64,000 nucleotides of DNA, from contig CABYDT010000001.1 of the NCBI GenBank assembly GCA_902517865.1, forward strand, positions 145,001-209,000, in the 5' to 3' direction. The stretch comes from an uncultured Pelagibacteraceae bacterium. Lineage in GTDB: Bacteria > Pseudomonadota > Alphaproteobacteria > Pelagibacterales > Pelagibacteraceae. Positions 33,719-42,585 of the stretch are shown piece after piece. The notes below the pieces were generated by a model, which saw only the letters and a program-made list of their open reading frames with translations, did no database searches and was not told the DNA's origin. Both the position numbers and the translations under genes were made by a program. Each line of letters begins with the position of its first letter. The first letter of the stretch is position 1.

Positions 33719-34881
33719 TTAAATTCCTTTAAGGATTTGTCAATTATATTAATTGCTTTTTTAATTTCCTCTTTTTTCACAATTAATGGTGGTAATAATC
33801 TAATTACGTTATCCGCAGCTTTTACTGCTAATAATTTATTTTTAAACATATGTTCTAAAAATTTATTATTATTAATCGATAACTTTATGCCAACCAATAG
33901 TCCCTTGCCTCTTACATCTAATATTTTGTTTTTATATTTGTGTTTTAATTTAACTAATTCATCTTTAAAAAATTGCCCGTTTCTCTCTACATTTTTAAGA
34001 AAACCTTTTTTCAAAATAATATCTAAAACTGCATTCCCGACTGACATTGCTAATGGATTTCCTCCAAATGTACTTCCGTGTGTACCTGGCTTCATACCTT
34101 CAGATGCTTTTTTATTTACTAAGCAAGCTCCTAGAGGAAAACCTCCACCAATACCTTTTGCAATAGGTACTATATCTGGTTTTATCTTTGCATAATCAAA
34201 AGCAAATAATTTTCCTGATCTCCCAATCCCACATTGAACTTCATCCAATATTAGAAGTATTTTTTTTTCATCACAAATTTTTCTTAATCCTACTAAACAT
34301 TCATTCGGAATGACTTTTATTCCTCCCTCTCCTAAAATAGTTTCAACCATTATAGCTGCAGTTTTATTAGTAATTGCTTTGTTCAAAGCTTCATGGTCCC
34401 CAAACGGTACTTGATCAAAGCCTTCAACTCTTGGCCCAAATCCCTTTGTATGATCTTTATTGTTAGCTGCAAATAAAGCAGCAAGAGTTCTTCCATGAAA
34501 AGCTCCTTTGAATGTTATAATTCTATTTTTTTCGGGCATACCTTTTTCAAAAAAATATTTTCTTGCAATTTTAATACTTGCTTCAGTGGCTTCGGCACCT
34601 GAATTAACAAAAACAACAAAATCTGCAAATGAATTCTTGGTTAGTCTTTTGGCTAGTTTTTCTTGCTCAGGTATCTCAAAAGCATTCGAAACATGTATTA
34701 ATTTTTTTGATTGTTTTTGAATTGCTCTGACCATATGGCTATGGCAATGTCCCAATGAATTAACAGCAATTCCAGATACAAAATCTAAATATTTTTTTCC
34801 GTTATGGGCATATAAATACGCTCCCTTACCTTTTTTAAAAGATATTTTTTTTCTGTTGTATGTTCCTAAAATTGCACTCAT
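33715..34881 (-). CDS. argD: Acetylornithine aminotransferase
   Basis: PLP-dependent class III aminotransferase that makes N-acetylornithine, and often succinyl-diaminopimelate. Motifs are YLDFVSGIAVNSLGHCHSHMV, VNSGAEATEASIKIAR, FHGRTLAAL, LLILDEVQCGIGRSGKLFA, and the PLP lysine in IVPIAKGIGGGFPLGA. It has 388 residues. It lies between the ABC-2 permease (stop immediately upstream) and argF. Confidence 0.95.
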   Translation of the reverse strand: MSAILGTYNRKKISFKKGKGAYLYAHNGKKYLDFVSGIAVNSLGHCHSHMVRAIQKQSKKLIHVSNAFEIPEQEKLAKRLTKNSFADFVVFVNSGAEATEASIKIARKYFFEKGMPEKNRIITFKGAFHGRTLAALFAANNKDHTKGFGPRVEGFDQVPFGDHEALNKAITNKTAAIMVETILGEGGIKVIPNECLVGLRKICDEKKILLILDEVQCGIGRSGKLFAFDYAKIKPDIVPIAKGIGGGFPLGACLVNKKASEGMKPGTHGSTFGGNPLAMSVGNAVLDIILKKGFLKNVERNGQFFKDELVKLKHKYKNKILDVRGKGLLVGIKLSINNNKFLEHMFKNKLLAVKAADNVIRLLPPLIVKKEEIKKAINIIDKSLKEFK

Positions 34882-35694
34882 CTAATATTTAATTTTATAA
34901 CCGTTTTTAAATAATTTATAACTAATATATACAGCTATTATATTACATACTGTGACAATAATAAGACCGTGCAATACATTGCTGTCTGATGAACCTAGAA
35001 ACCCATATCTAAATCCATCTATGACATAAAAAAACGGATTAAATTTACTAATTGTTGCAAGTGTTGAATTTAGATTAGCTATAGAAAAAAAAGTACCAGA
35101 CAAGAAAGATAGCGGTATTACTATAAAATTCGTAACAGCAGCTAAATTATCAAATCTATCAGCCCATAACCCAGCAATAAATCCAATGCATGCCAAAAGC
35201 AAAGATCCTAGCAATGCGAAAATAAAAATATAGAAAATGCTAAATATTGGCACTTTAATGAATAAAATTGAAACTAATATTGAAAAAAAACCAACTACAA
35301 GCCCTCTGGTCGTGCCCCCTAAAAGCATTGCTGAAGTTACCTCTCCGGGGGACAAGGGTGGATATAGAAAATCTACAATATTTCCTTGAACCTTGGAAAT
35401 AATCAATGATGACGAGGTATTTGCAAAAGCATTTTGAATGATTTGCATTGCTATTAATCCTGGTACCAAAAAAGTTGTAAAAACATGTCCTAATACTGGT
35501 GCTCTGTCAGTCCCAATTGCTAAACTAAATACGTATAAAAAAAGCAAATAAGTAATAATTGGCGATACGATTGTTTGAATCCAAACCGTTACAAATCTCA
35601 TTACCTCTTTATAATAAAGAGTATAAAATCCTACCCAATTAACTGAACCAAATCTTCTTTCGCCGAATTTGTGTTTTTGTTCAAATGTGCTCAT
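34882..35694 (-). CDS. ABC-2 type transporter permease
   Basis: Six-helix membrane permease of the ABC-2 class, about 270 residues. It shows FVTVWIQTIVSPIITYLLFLYVFSLAIG near the N-terminus and the family motif GLIAMQIIQNAFANTSSSLIISKVQGNIVDFLYPPLSPGE in the middle. These permeases export lipids, polysaccharides or drugs; the substrate is unknown and no ATPase partner is adjacent. I chose the ATG at 35694; a TTG at 35709 would add five residues. It is the first gene of the run with argD and argF. Confidence 0.88.
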   Translation of the reverse strand: MSTFEQKHKFGERRFGSVNWVGFYTLYYKEVMRFVTVWIQTIVSPIITYLLFLYVFSLAIGTDRAPVLGHVFTTFLVPGLIAMQIIQNAFANTSSSLIISKVQGNIVDFLYPPLSPGEVTSAMLLGGTTRGLVVGFFSILVSILFIKVPIFSIFYIFIFALLGSLLLACIGFIAGLWADRFDNLAAVTNFIVIPLSFLSGTFFSIANLNSTLATISKFNPFFYVIDGFRYGFLGSSDSNVLHGLIIVTVCNIIAVYISYKLFKNGYKIKY

Positions 35695-35848
35695 ATTGAT
35701 AAATATCAATAAATTTAAAAAAATGTATAATTATTGTGGATATTCGGAGTTTTTTTAATAAATCGTTAATTTTCAAGGGTTTTTATATCAACATATAGTA
35801 TTGAATTTAATTCAAACCAACTAAATGTGCTTATATAAATGCTTATAA

Positions 35849-36364
35849 ATGCCTTGGGATACTGAAACTACAGAAAAACTTAAGAAATTATGGGCCGAAG
35901 GTCATACTGCTAGTCAGATTTCAAAAATGTTGGGCGGAGGTATTTCTCGTAATGCTGTTATAGGGAAGGCCCATCGTTTAAGTTTAGGCGGAAGAACTCA
36001 GTCTAGAATGATATCTTCTCCAAGGATTAATAACTTTAACAATCAAAATAAAATTCAAGGTCAAAAAAGGATAAGAAGACCAAGAGGACTTAGAGCTATA
36101 GTTATTGAGAAAGATTTTGAAGCGGAAAAACCAACTACATTAGAAAATCTGACAGATAAAACATGTAGATGGCCAATAGGACACCCAAATGAAAAAGACT
36201 TTTATTTCTGCGGTAGGACACCCATGGAAGATAGGGTTTATTGCAAATTACATGTTTTACATGCTTATCAACCTAAAGGCTTTAAGGGTGATGAAGACAA
36301 AGGTCCAGAGGAACTACCCAATTTTATTGAGAAGAAAGTAAAAAAACGAGTTAAATCAGCGTAA
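35849..36364 (+). CDS. gcrA: GcrA family cell cycle regulator
   Basis: Transcription factor of alphaproteobacteria that binds sigma70 and promoters carrying methylated GANTC. The opening WDTETTEKLKKLWAEGHTASQISKMLGGGISRNAVIGKAHRL is the GcrA helix-turn-helix. The C-terminal part has the conserved CRWPIGHP and FYFCGRTPMEDRVYCKLH cysteine cluster. The 171 residues are normal. It is divergent from the ABC-2 permease across about 150 bases. A weak inverted repeat (GTGAC/GTCAC) lies just after the stop. Confidence 0.95.
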   Translation: MPWDTETTEKLKKLWAEGHTASQISKMLGGGISRNAVIGKAHRLSLGGRTQSRMISSPRINNFNNQNKIQGQKRIRRPRGLRAIVIEKDFEAEKPTTLENLTDKTCRWPIGHPNEKDFYFCGRTPMEDRVYCKLHVLHAYQPKGFKGDEDKGPEELPNFIEKKVKKRVKSA

Positions 36365-36395
36365 GTCGTGACACTCAAAGTCACTTAATAATGGT

Positions 36396-36424
36396 TTGTA
36401 ACATTATTGTAATAATTCCGACAT
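36396..36424 (+). promoter_or_regulatory. Candidate PhoB binding site upstream of arsC
   Basis: Three 7-bp elements repeat at an exact 11-bp period: TTGTAAC (36396), TTGTAAT (36407) and CCGACAT (36418). Each matches the PhoB half-site CTGTCAT/CTGTAAC at five or six positions. The site is only 11 bases before the arsC ATG, so the transcript would be very short-leadered. It argues for the downstream start of arsC. Confidence 0.4.
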
Positions 36425-36435
36425 ATTTTTTAAAG

Positions 36436-36852
36436 ATGAAAAAAGTTTTATTTTTATGTACAGGAAATTCAGCAAGATCTATTATATCAGAATGTCTATT
36501 AAATCAAATGGGTAAAAATAGATATCAAGCATTTAGTGCTGGATCAAAACCAGTGGGTAAAGTGAATCCCTATTCAATAAAAATTTTAGAAAAAAATAAT
36601 ATAAATTATGAAAAGGTTTCAAGTAAAAGCTGGGATGATTTTTCAGATACAAAGTTTGATACTATTGTTACAGTTTGTAACAATGCAGCAAATGAAACAT
36701 GCCCTGTTTATCCTGGATCGCCAAATAAATTACATTGGGATCTAGAGGATCCTGCTGCTTTTAATGGAAATGATGAAGAGAAATTAAATCAATTTCAAAG
36801 AACGTTTGATCAAATTCATAAATATATTAAAAAAGAATTTATAAATAAATGA
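36436..36852 (+). CDS. arsC: Arsenate reductase, low-molecular-weight phosphatase type
   Basis: Reduces arsenate to arsenite using thioredoxin or glutaredoxin. The phosphatase-like P-loop near the N-terminus is LCTGNSARS (Cys, then Arg). The later VCNNAANETCPVYPG supplies the cysteines used for the disulfide relay, and the DP acid is in WDLEDPAAF. It has 138 residues from the ATG at 36436; an ATG at 36391 would add 15 residues that run through the putative regulatory repeats. It overlaps the aquaporin gene by 4 bases. Confidence 0.92.
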   Translation: MKKVLFLCTGNSARSIISECLLNQMGKNRYQAFSAGSKPVGKVNPYSIKILEKNNINYEKVSSKSWDDFSDTKFDTIVTVCNNAANETCPVYPGSPNKLHWDLEDPAAFNGNDEEKLNQFQRTFDQIHKYIKKEFINK

Positions 36853-37499
36853 AAAATTTAGACAAATATTTCTCAGAATTTTTAGGGACATTAATTTTAT
36901 TACTATCAATTGTAGGATCTGGTATGATGGGACAATCCATGACAGAAAATGAGGCAGTAATCTTATTAGCAAACTCTTTGGCCATTGGATTTACTCTTGT
37001 TTTTTTAATTATTACTTTTGGTAAGAAATCAGGTGCTCATTTTAATCCTGCGGTTACATTAGTTATGTTATTACTGAGAAAAATTAAAACACGAATAGCT
37101 TCCATTTATGTTTTAATGCAGATTATGGGTGCGTGTACAGGTGTTATAATTGCAAATATCATTTTTGGCTTTGATGCAGTGGAACTATCAACAAAATATC
37201 GAAATGGATCAAATATTTTAATATCTGAGATCATTGCAACATTTGGATTATTAATGATTATTTTATTAAATCTTAAAAATAAAATCGAGGTGGTTGCGGG
37301 TTTAGTAGGGCTTTACATTGGAGCTGCAATTTGGTTTATGTCATCAACTGCATTTGCAAACCCAGCCGTTTCGATTGCTAGAACGCTGACCAATACTTTC
37401 ACTGGCATACATTATTCAAATATTATTTACTTTATTATTGCACAACTTATAGGTGCATTTTTATGTATGATTGTCCTAAAAAGAATTTACAAAATTTAA
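36849..37499 (+). CDS. Aquaporin / AqpS-like channel
   Basis: Major intrinsic protein family channel of 216 residues with six helices and both NPA half-helices: SGAHFNPAVTLV (about residue 65) and FANPAVSIARTL (about residue 173). In rhizobial ars operons an aquaporin (AqpS) releases the arsenite made by ArsC. Translational coupling (ATGA overlap) to arsC here supports the same task. A glycerol or water channel is the alternative. The sequence alone does not prove arsenite selectivity. Confidence 0.9.
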   Translation: MKNLDKYFSEFLGTLILLLSIVGSGMMGQSMTENEAVILLANSLAIGFTLVFLIITFGKKSGAHFNPAVTLVMLLLRKIKTRIASIYVLMQIMGACTGVIIANIIFGFDAVELSTKYRNGSNILISEIIATFGLLMIILLNLKNKIEVVAGLVGLYIGAAIWFMSSTAFANPAVSIARTLTNTFTGIHYSNIIYFIIAQLIGAFLCMIVLKRIYKI

Positions 37500-37547
37500 C
37501 TTTATTATAAAATGATAAATATTTTTAATATAAATATGGGGGCATAA

Positions 37548-37760
37548 ATGAAAAAAAAAATAAAAAAACAAGAGAATAAAAAACACAAAGTTTTAAAAAA
37601 AGTAAACAAACTTAAAAGTAAGATTATAGCTCAAGAAAAAAAGATTTCTAAAATTGAAGCGAAAATAGCTAAACTAGAAAAAAAGGCAGCTGAAAAAAAA
37701 AACAAAAAACTAGCTAAGTCAGCTTCTGCACAAACATTTTCAACACAATTAAATAATTAA
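37548..37760 (+). CDS. Small lysine-rich coiled-coil protein
   Basis: A 70-residue, very basic protein made almost entirely of Lys, Ala, Ile and Glu with a heptad-like pattern through residues 15-55, then a Ser/Thr/Gln tail. A clear GGGGG Shine-Dalgarno sequence lies 5-9 bases upstream of the ATG, stronger than for most genes here, which supports real and possibly abundant expression. It may be a nucleoid- or nucleic-acid-associated protein; no family was recognised. It ends 3 bases before the convergent ppx. Confidence 0.65.
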   Translation: MKKKIKKQENKKHKVLKKVNKLKSKIIAQEKKISKIEAKIAKLEKKAAEKKNKKLAKSASAQTFSTQLNN

Positions 37761-37763
37761 TTT

Positions 37764-39266
37764 TTAAGAATAAATAATTTTGAAGTCTGACTCCATTTCC
37801 CTGGACAAGGACTTTAATCTTTTTTGAACAGATTTAGTTACAATCTGACTATGTTGATTAGATACTGAAAGTACAATTGTATTCCCCTTTTTAGATAATG
37901 ATAAATTATCAAGAAATATAGTTGACATTGCAGCTATACCAGAAGCCAATCTTAATGCTGCACCAACTTGTCTTGAAATCAAAATTTCATTATTTGAAAG
38001 CAAGCCTAAATAATCGCGATCTGGATAATGTTTGACAGAGCAATGTCGCCAAAACCCTGCCAAAGCTACTTTTATACGGTCACTATGACTTAGAGATAAT
38101 GCAGGTGTATTTAAGATTTGTGCAAAAACAAGTTCTGCCTTTTGAAAAGCTCCAAGCCCCCAATCTATATTACTTAAAGAGCATGTTGGTTTTAATAACC
38201 TTATTGGAAAATTTTCATTATCCTTAAAAATATCTTTTATAAAATTATAGTATTTTAAATAGTTTTCTCCATAGTCGCCTGTTCTAAATGCGGAATAATC
38301 AATAAAATTATTTAGTAGATCATGCGCAGTCAACTTATATCCTGATTTGACGATCAATGTTCCTTCTCTTACGCCAGATATTGAGCACTGTAATTTTTCT
38401 GGTGCTATCATCAGCAAGAGCTGTTTTAAAATGTTTGTTGCAATAGGAATATAATTTGTTCTTGATTTAGTAATATGATCAACTTTTAAAGATCTTAGCT
38501 TTTTTTTATCATCTAAACTTAAACAAAGATCCAAAGCTTCTTCCCTGGTAATTTGATATTGATGCAAAACATTGAGTGGATATTTTTTTAAAAAAATATC
38601 TGCCTTTAGCAATGTTCTCCAAACCCCACCAACAACATATAAATTTTTAGCTTTAGTTTTTTTTAACCAACCAATGCTTGATAAGTTTTCACTAATTATT
38701 TGACTTATTTTTTTTGTTTTTTTCTTTTTTGGTCTATTAAATAATCTCAGAACACCTATGGGCAAAGAGGCTTTTTTTTCAATCAATCCATTTTTTACTT
38801 TTGCAATCTCTAAGCTTCCACCCCCAAGATCAGCTACAATACCATCAACCTTTTCAAATCCTAAGATTACTCCTAACGCGGATCGTTCAGCCTCTTGCTC
38901 ACCAGTTAATATTTCTACCTGATTGTCAAAAATTTTTTCAACTACGCTTTTAAAATATGGTCCATCTTTGGCATCTCGAACAGCTGCTGTTGCAAAAATA
39001 TTTATATTACTTACCCTTGAGTTACCTAAGATATTTTTAAATCTTTCTAAAACGCTTATGGAATATTCAACACCTATAGGATCTAATTTTCCTGTCAGTT
39101 CCAATGAACTACCCAGAGAACAAACCGCTTTTTCATTAAATATTGGAATTTGGGATTTTTCAAAATCTTCATATATAAGCATTCTTATTGAGTTGGAGCC
39201 AAGATCTATAACTGCTTCTTTTTTTGCTGAAAAAATTTTTTGTTTAATAACTTTTTTTAACAACAT
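37764..39266 (-). CDS. ppx: Ppx/GppA family exopolyphosphatase
   Basis: Hydrolyses terminal phosphates from polyphosphate or pppGpp. The actin-like ATPase fold motifs are AVIDLGSNSIRMLIY, FATAAVRDAKDG and GIVADLGGGSLEIAKV with GxLPIGVLRL. An additional C-terminal HD-like helical region (about 310-500) gives a total of 500 residues, the longer family form. It lies directly after ppk (no gap), so polyphosphate synthesis and breakdown are co-transcribed. The choice between Ppx and GppA activity cannot be made from the sequence. Confidence 0.92.
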   Translation of the reverse strand: MLLKKVIKQKIFSAKKEAVIDLGSNSIRMLIYEDFEKSQIPIFNEKAVCSLGSSLELTGKLDPIGVEYSISVLERFKNILGNSRVSNINIFATAAVRDAKDGPYFKSVVEKIFDNQVEILTGEQEAERSALGVILGFEKVDGIVADLGGGSLEIAKVKNGLIEKKASLPIGVLRLFNRPKKKKTKKISQIISENLSSIGWLKKTKAKNLYVVGGVWRTLLKADIFLKKYPLNVLHQYQITREEALDLCLSLDDKKKLRSLKVDHITKSRTNYIPIATNILKQLLLMIAPEKLQCSISGVREGTLIVKSGYKLTAHDLLNNFIDYSAFRTGDYGENYLKYYNFIKDIFKDNENFPIRLLKPTCSLSNIDWGLGAFQKAELVFAQILNTPALSLSHSDRIKVALAGFWRHCSVKHYPDRDYLGLLSNNEILISRQVGAALRLASGIAAMSTIFLDNLSLSKKGNTIVLSVSNQHSQIVTKSVQKRLKSLSREMESDFKIIYS

Positions 39267-41360
39267 TTAAATTTTTAAATTCATTATTTCTTCTTTGATA
39301 ATTGATTTGCCCTGACCAGACAAGCTTGGATTTTTCATGAAGTATTCATGTGCTGAAAATACGTCGTCACCTGCTTTTAATATTTTATAATATTTTTTAT
39401 CTTTTAACTCCCAGCTCGACTTAATATCTTTAAGATTTGCCATCATGATTTGGTCTAAAACCTGGGCGTGTACTGTTTCATTTTTTATTGGCAACATAAT
39501 CTCTAATCTGCGATCCAAATTTCGCGGCATTAAATCAGCTGATGAAATAAAAACTTTATTTTGTCTTGATGGCATTTCTTTACCATTCGCAAAACAGTAA
39601 ATTCTTGAGTGCTCTAAAAATCTTCCTACAATACTTTTAACATAAATATTTTCTGACATATTTTTTATTCCAGGTTTTAAGCAACAAATTCCTCTGACAA
39701 ATAAATGAATTTTAACACCATGTTTTGAAGCTAAATAAAATCTATCTATTATTTTAGGATCTACTAATGAATTCATTTTTGCCCAAATTTCTGCGGGCTT
39801 TCCAGATTTTGCGTTTTCAATTTCATTGTCAATTAAGTCATTTAATTTTGGTCTCAAAAATCTTGGGGCAAGTATCACATTTTCTAATTCTCCAGGATCT
39901 CCATAACCAGTTACAAAATTAAAAAACTTTTCAATATCATTTGCATAATCGGGGTCTGCACTAAATAATGACAGGTCAGTATAAATTTTTGCGTTTATGG
40001 GATGGTAGTTTCCTGTTCCTATATGAACGTATTTATTTAAGACTCCATTTTCTAACCGCACAACCAAACTAGATTTGGCATGTGTTTTTAAATGAACAAA
40101 ACCATAAACAACCTGAACACCTGATCTTTCTAAAGATTTTGCTAAACTTATATTTGCTTCTTCATCAAATCTTGCTTTGATTTCAACTATTGCTGTGACT
40201 GACTTTCCGTTTTCTGCGGCAATTTTGAGAGCTTTTACAATTGGTGAGTCTAAAGTTGTTCTATACAAAGTCTGTTTAATTGCTTGAACATTTGGATCAT
40301 TTACCGCCTGATTTAAAAATTCTATAACTGCATCAAAAGTTTCATAAGGATGATGTACAATCATATCCTTAGATTTAATTGCTTTAAAATAATCACCATT
40401 AAATTGATTTACTCTTTCAACTTGTCTTGAATTAAATTTTTTGAAATAGAACTCTTTTTTGCCTTGTTCAAGGATTTGTGAGATTTCGTAAGTTCCAACA
40501 AACTCCTCAATCTCATCCACTGTATCTGGGTCTGCTTTAATTTTTTTTATCAAGAATTTTTTTAAATGACGTTCAGATCCTTTCCTTAATTCCAACCTCA
40601 CAATTCTGCCTCTTTTTCTTTTTTTCAAAGCTTTCTCATAGAAAACCACCAGATCTTCCGCCTCATCTTCAACTTCAATATCGCTATCTCTTGTTACACG
40701 TGCAGATATATAATTTTTGATTTCATAACCTGGAAAAAGATTTGAGCCATATGAGCTTACGGTTTCTTCTAATGATACATAATTTTTTACAGCTTCAATG
40801 TTGCTGACATTGTAAAATCGCTTTAAATTTTTAGGTAAAATAATAATTGAATAAATTGATCTTTTTTTTCCTTTTTTTTGCATTTCCATAAGCAAAAAGT
40901 GTCCTTGGTTAAAAAGAAATGGAAAGGGATGCGAAGGATCAATGGCTTGAGGTGTTAAGACTGGTGCTATATTAGTATTGAAAATATTTAAAAGATTTGA
41001 TTTCTCATCCTGATTAATTTCTACAAAACTTTTAAAAAATATTCTTTGTTTTGATAAATCTTTTTTTAATTTTGACCAAATATAATTTGATTTTTTTAAT
41101 AACTCGGATGATTTGATTTTTATTTTTTTCAATTGCTCCTTAGGAGATAATCCATCTATTGTTTCGTGTTTAATTTTTTCTTTAATCTGTGCATATACAC
41201 CTGCCACACGAACCATATAAAATTCATCTAAGTTATTAGAGGCAATTGATAAAAATCTTAGTCTTTCAAAAAGTGGCAGATCAGTATTGCCTGCTTCGGA
41301 TAATACCCTTGAATTAAATTCTAACCAGGATAGCTCCCTATTATTATATCTTTTTGTCAT
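39267..41360 (-). CDS. ppk: Polyphosphate kinase 1
   Basis: Polymerises the ATP gamma-phosphate into polyphosphate. The N-terminal domain opens with NRELSWLEFNSRVLSEA. The catalytic phospholipase-D-like domains carry HLKTHAKSSLVVR and YVHIGTGNYHP, with the autophosphorylated His region, and LEHSRIYCFANG with SADLMPRNLDRRLE. It has 697 residues, full length. It heads the ppk-ppx pair and is divergent from sixA. Confidence 0.97.
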   Translation of the reverse strand: MTKRYNNRELSWLEFNSRVLSEAGNTDLPLFERLRFLSIASNNLDEFYMVRVAGVYAQIKEKIKHETIDGLSPKEQLKKIKIKSSELLKKSNYIWSKLKKDLSKQRIFFKSFVEINQDEKSNLLNIFNTNIAPVLTPQAIDPSHPFPFLFNQGHFLLMEMQKKGKKRSIYSIIILPKNLKRFYNVSNIEAVKNYVSLEETVSSYGSNLFPGYEIKNYISARVTRDSDIEVEDEAEDLVVFYEKALKKRKRGRIVRLELRKGSERHLKKFLIKKIKADPDTVDEIEEFVGTYEISQILEQGKKEFYFKKFNSRQVERVNQFNGDYFKAIKSKDMIVHHPYETFDAVIEFLNQAVNDPNVQAIKQTLYRTTLDSPIVKALKIAAENGKSVTAIVEIKARFDEEANISLAKSLERSGVQVVYGFVHLKTHAKSSLVVRLENGVLNKYVHIGTGNYHPINAKIYTDLSLFSADPDYANDIEKFFNFVTGYGDPGELENVILAPRFLRPKLNDLIDNEIENAKSGKPAEIWAKMNSLVDPKIIDRFYLASKHGVKIHLFVRGICCLKPGIKNMSENIYVKSIVGRFLEHSRIYCFANGKEMPSRQNKVFISSADLMPRNLDRRLEIMLPIKNETVHAQVLDQIMMANLKDIKSSWELKDKKYYKILKAGDDVFSAHEYFMKNPSLSGQGKSIIKEEIMNLKI

Positions 41361-41393
41361 AAATTTTTAATTATTTAATAATATAATCTAGAA

Positions 41394-41900
41394 ATGTTAA
41401 TTTTATATGTCATGAGACACGCAAAATCTAGTTGGGAAAATCCTGATTTATCTGACTATCAAAGACCACTTAATAAAAGAGGAAGACATAATGCAAAATT
41501 GATGAAAAAAATTATGAAAAATAAGGTAATGTTTTTTGATTTTGCTTATATTTCTGGGTCTCAAAGAACAATGGAGACATTTAAATATATAAAAGATTTA
41601 AATTTAAGGAAAAAAAAAATAAAAAAAGATCATTATTTGGCTTCACCAAAAATTTTGCTCGAAACAATTCAGTCTACAAAGGATAAGTATAAAAGTATTC
41701 TAATTCTAAATCACGAACCAGCAGTAAAAAATTTAACAATGCAATTATGTTCAGATTTAAGTAATGAGGGAAAAATTTTAATCCAAAAATTTAGCACTGC
41801 AGGCATTGCAACAATTATTTTTAAAAAAAGATCTTGGTCAGAAATAAAATTTGGTGATGGTTTGCTTGATGAATTTATTAAACCTAAAGATTTTTACTAA
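41394..41900 (+). CDS. SixA-type phosphohistidine phosphatase
   Basis: Histidine phosphatase superfamily protein of 168 residues. The RHG-type catalytic motif is VMRHAKSSWENPDLSDYQRPLNKRG, with the second His in LILNHEPAV. SixA removes phosphate from histidine-phosphorylated proteins in E. coli; the target here is not known. Its position between polyphosphate and Pho genes suggests a role in phosphate signalling, by context only. The end overlaps the convergent phoB by 4 bases. Confidence 0.85.
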   Translation: MLILYVMRHAKSSWENPDLSDYQRPLNKRGRHNAKLMKKIMKNKVMFFDFAYISGSQRTMETFKYIKDLNLRKKKIKKDHYLASPKILLETIQSTKDKYKSILILNHEPAVKNLTMQLCSDLSNEGKILIQKFSTAGIATIIFKKRSWSEIKFGDGLLDEFIKPKDFY

Positions 41901-42580
41901 CCATCTATTGAATAGCCGACTGATCGTACAGTTCTTATCAAATCACATTGGTTATCTATATTAATAGCTTTCCTTAATCTTCTAATATGAACATCAACAG
42001 TACGAGTTTCTACATAAATATCATTACCCCAAACATGATTCAGTAACTGCTCCCTAGAGTAAACGCGTTTTGGATTTTTGATAAAAAAGTTTAACAAATT
42101 ATATTCGGTCGGACCTAATTTAATTTCTTTACCGCCTCGATAAACACGTCTTGCCAAACGATCAATTTTAATATCCTTAAATATAACTATGTCTTCAGTT
42201 AAGGATGGCTTCACTCTTTTTAATAATGCTCGAATTCGTAGATTAAGCTCTTTTGTACTAAATGGTTTTGTAACGTAATCATCGGCTCCTGTCTCAAACC
42301 CTCTAATTTTATCAGACTCTTCTGCTTTTGCAGTTAACATGATTACAGGTATTGATTTCAGTTTACTGTCCTTTTTAATTTGATTACAAATTTCAATTCC
42401 TGATAAATCTGGTAGCATCCAATCAAGTAGAACTAGATCTGGATTATTTTTTTTTATAAAAGTAAGTCCGTCTTCTCCATTTTCTGATATATGAACTTTG
42501 AAACCTTCTTTTTCTAAATTATACTGAATTAAAGTCGATATTGGTTTTTCGTCTTCAACAACTATTATCGTTGCATTCAT
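41897..42580 (-). CDS. phoB: Phosphate regulon response regulator PhoB
   Basis: Two-component transcription factor activated by PhoR. The receiver domain has acidic residues near VVEDEKP, phospho-acceptor Asp53 in LVLLDWMLPD, and the Lys in DDYVTKPFS. The OmpR-type winged helix has PTEYNLLNFFIKNPKRVYSREQLLNHVWG and VDVHIRRLRKAI. It has 227 residues. It is the last gene of the phoR...phoB run, which is unusual because phoB and phoR are more often adjacent. Confidence 0.95.
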   Translation of the reverse strand: MNATIIVVEDEKPISTLIQYNLEKEGFKVHISENGEDGLTFIKKNNPDLVLLDWMLPDLSGIEICNQIKKDSKLKSIPVIMLTAKAEESDKIRGFETGADDYVTKPFSTKELNLRIRALLKRVKPSLTEDIVIFKDIKIDRLARRVYRGGKEIKLGPTEYNLLNFFIKNPKRVYSREQLLNHVWGNDIYVETRTVDVHIRRLRKAINIDNQCDLIRTVRSVGYSIDG

Positions 42581-42585
42581 AGAAA

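Noticed and set aside
36365-36385. GTGAC/GTCAC inverted repeat after gcrA as a terminator
   Set aside because: The stem is only about 5 bp with no T-run, so it is too weak to call a terminator.
37548-37760. Low-complexity artefact instead of a gene
   Set aside because: The composition is simple, but the strong ribosome site, heptad pattern and clean stop just before the convergent gene favour a real small gene.
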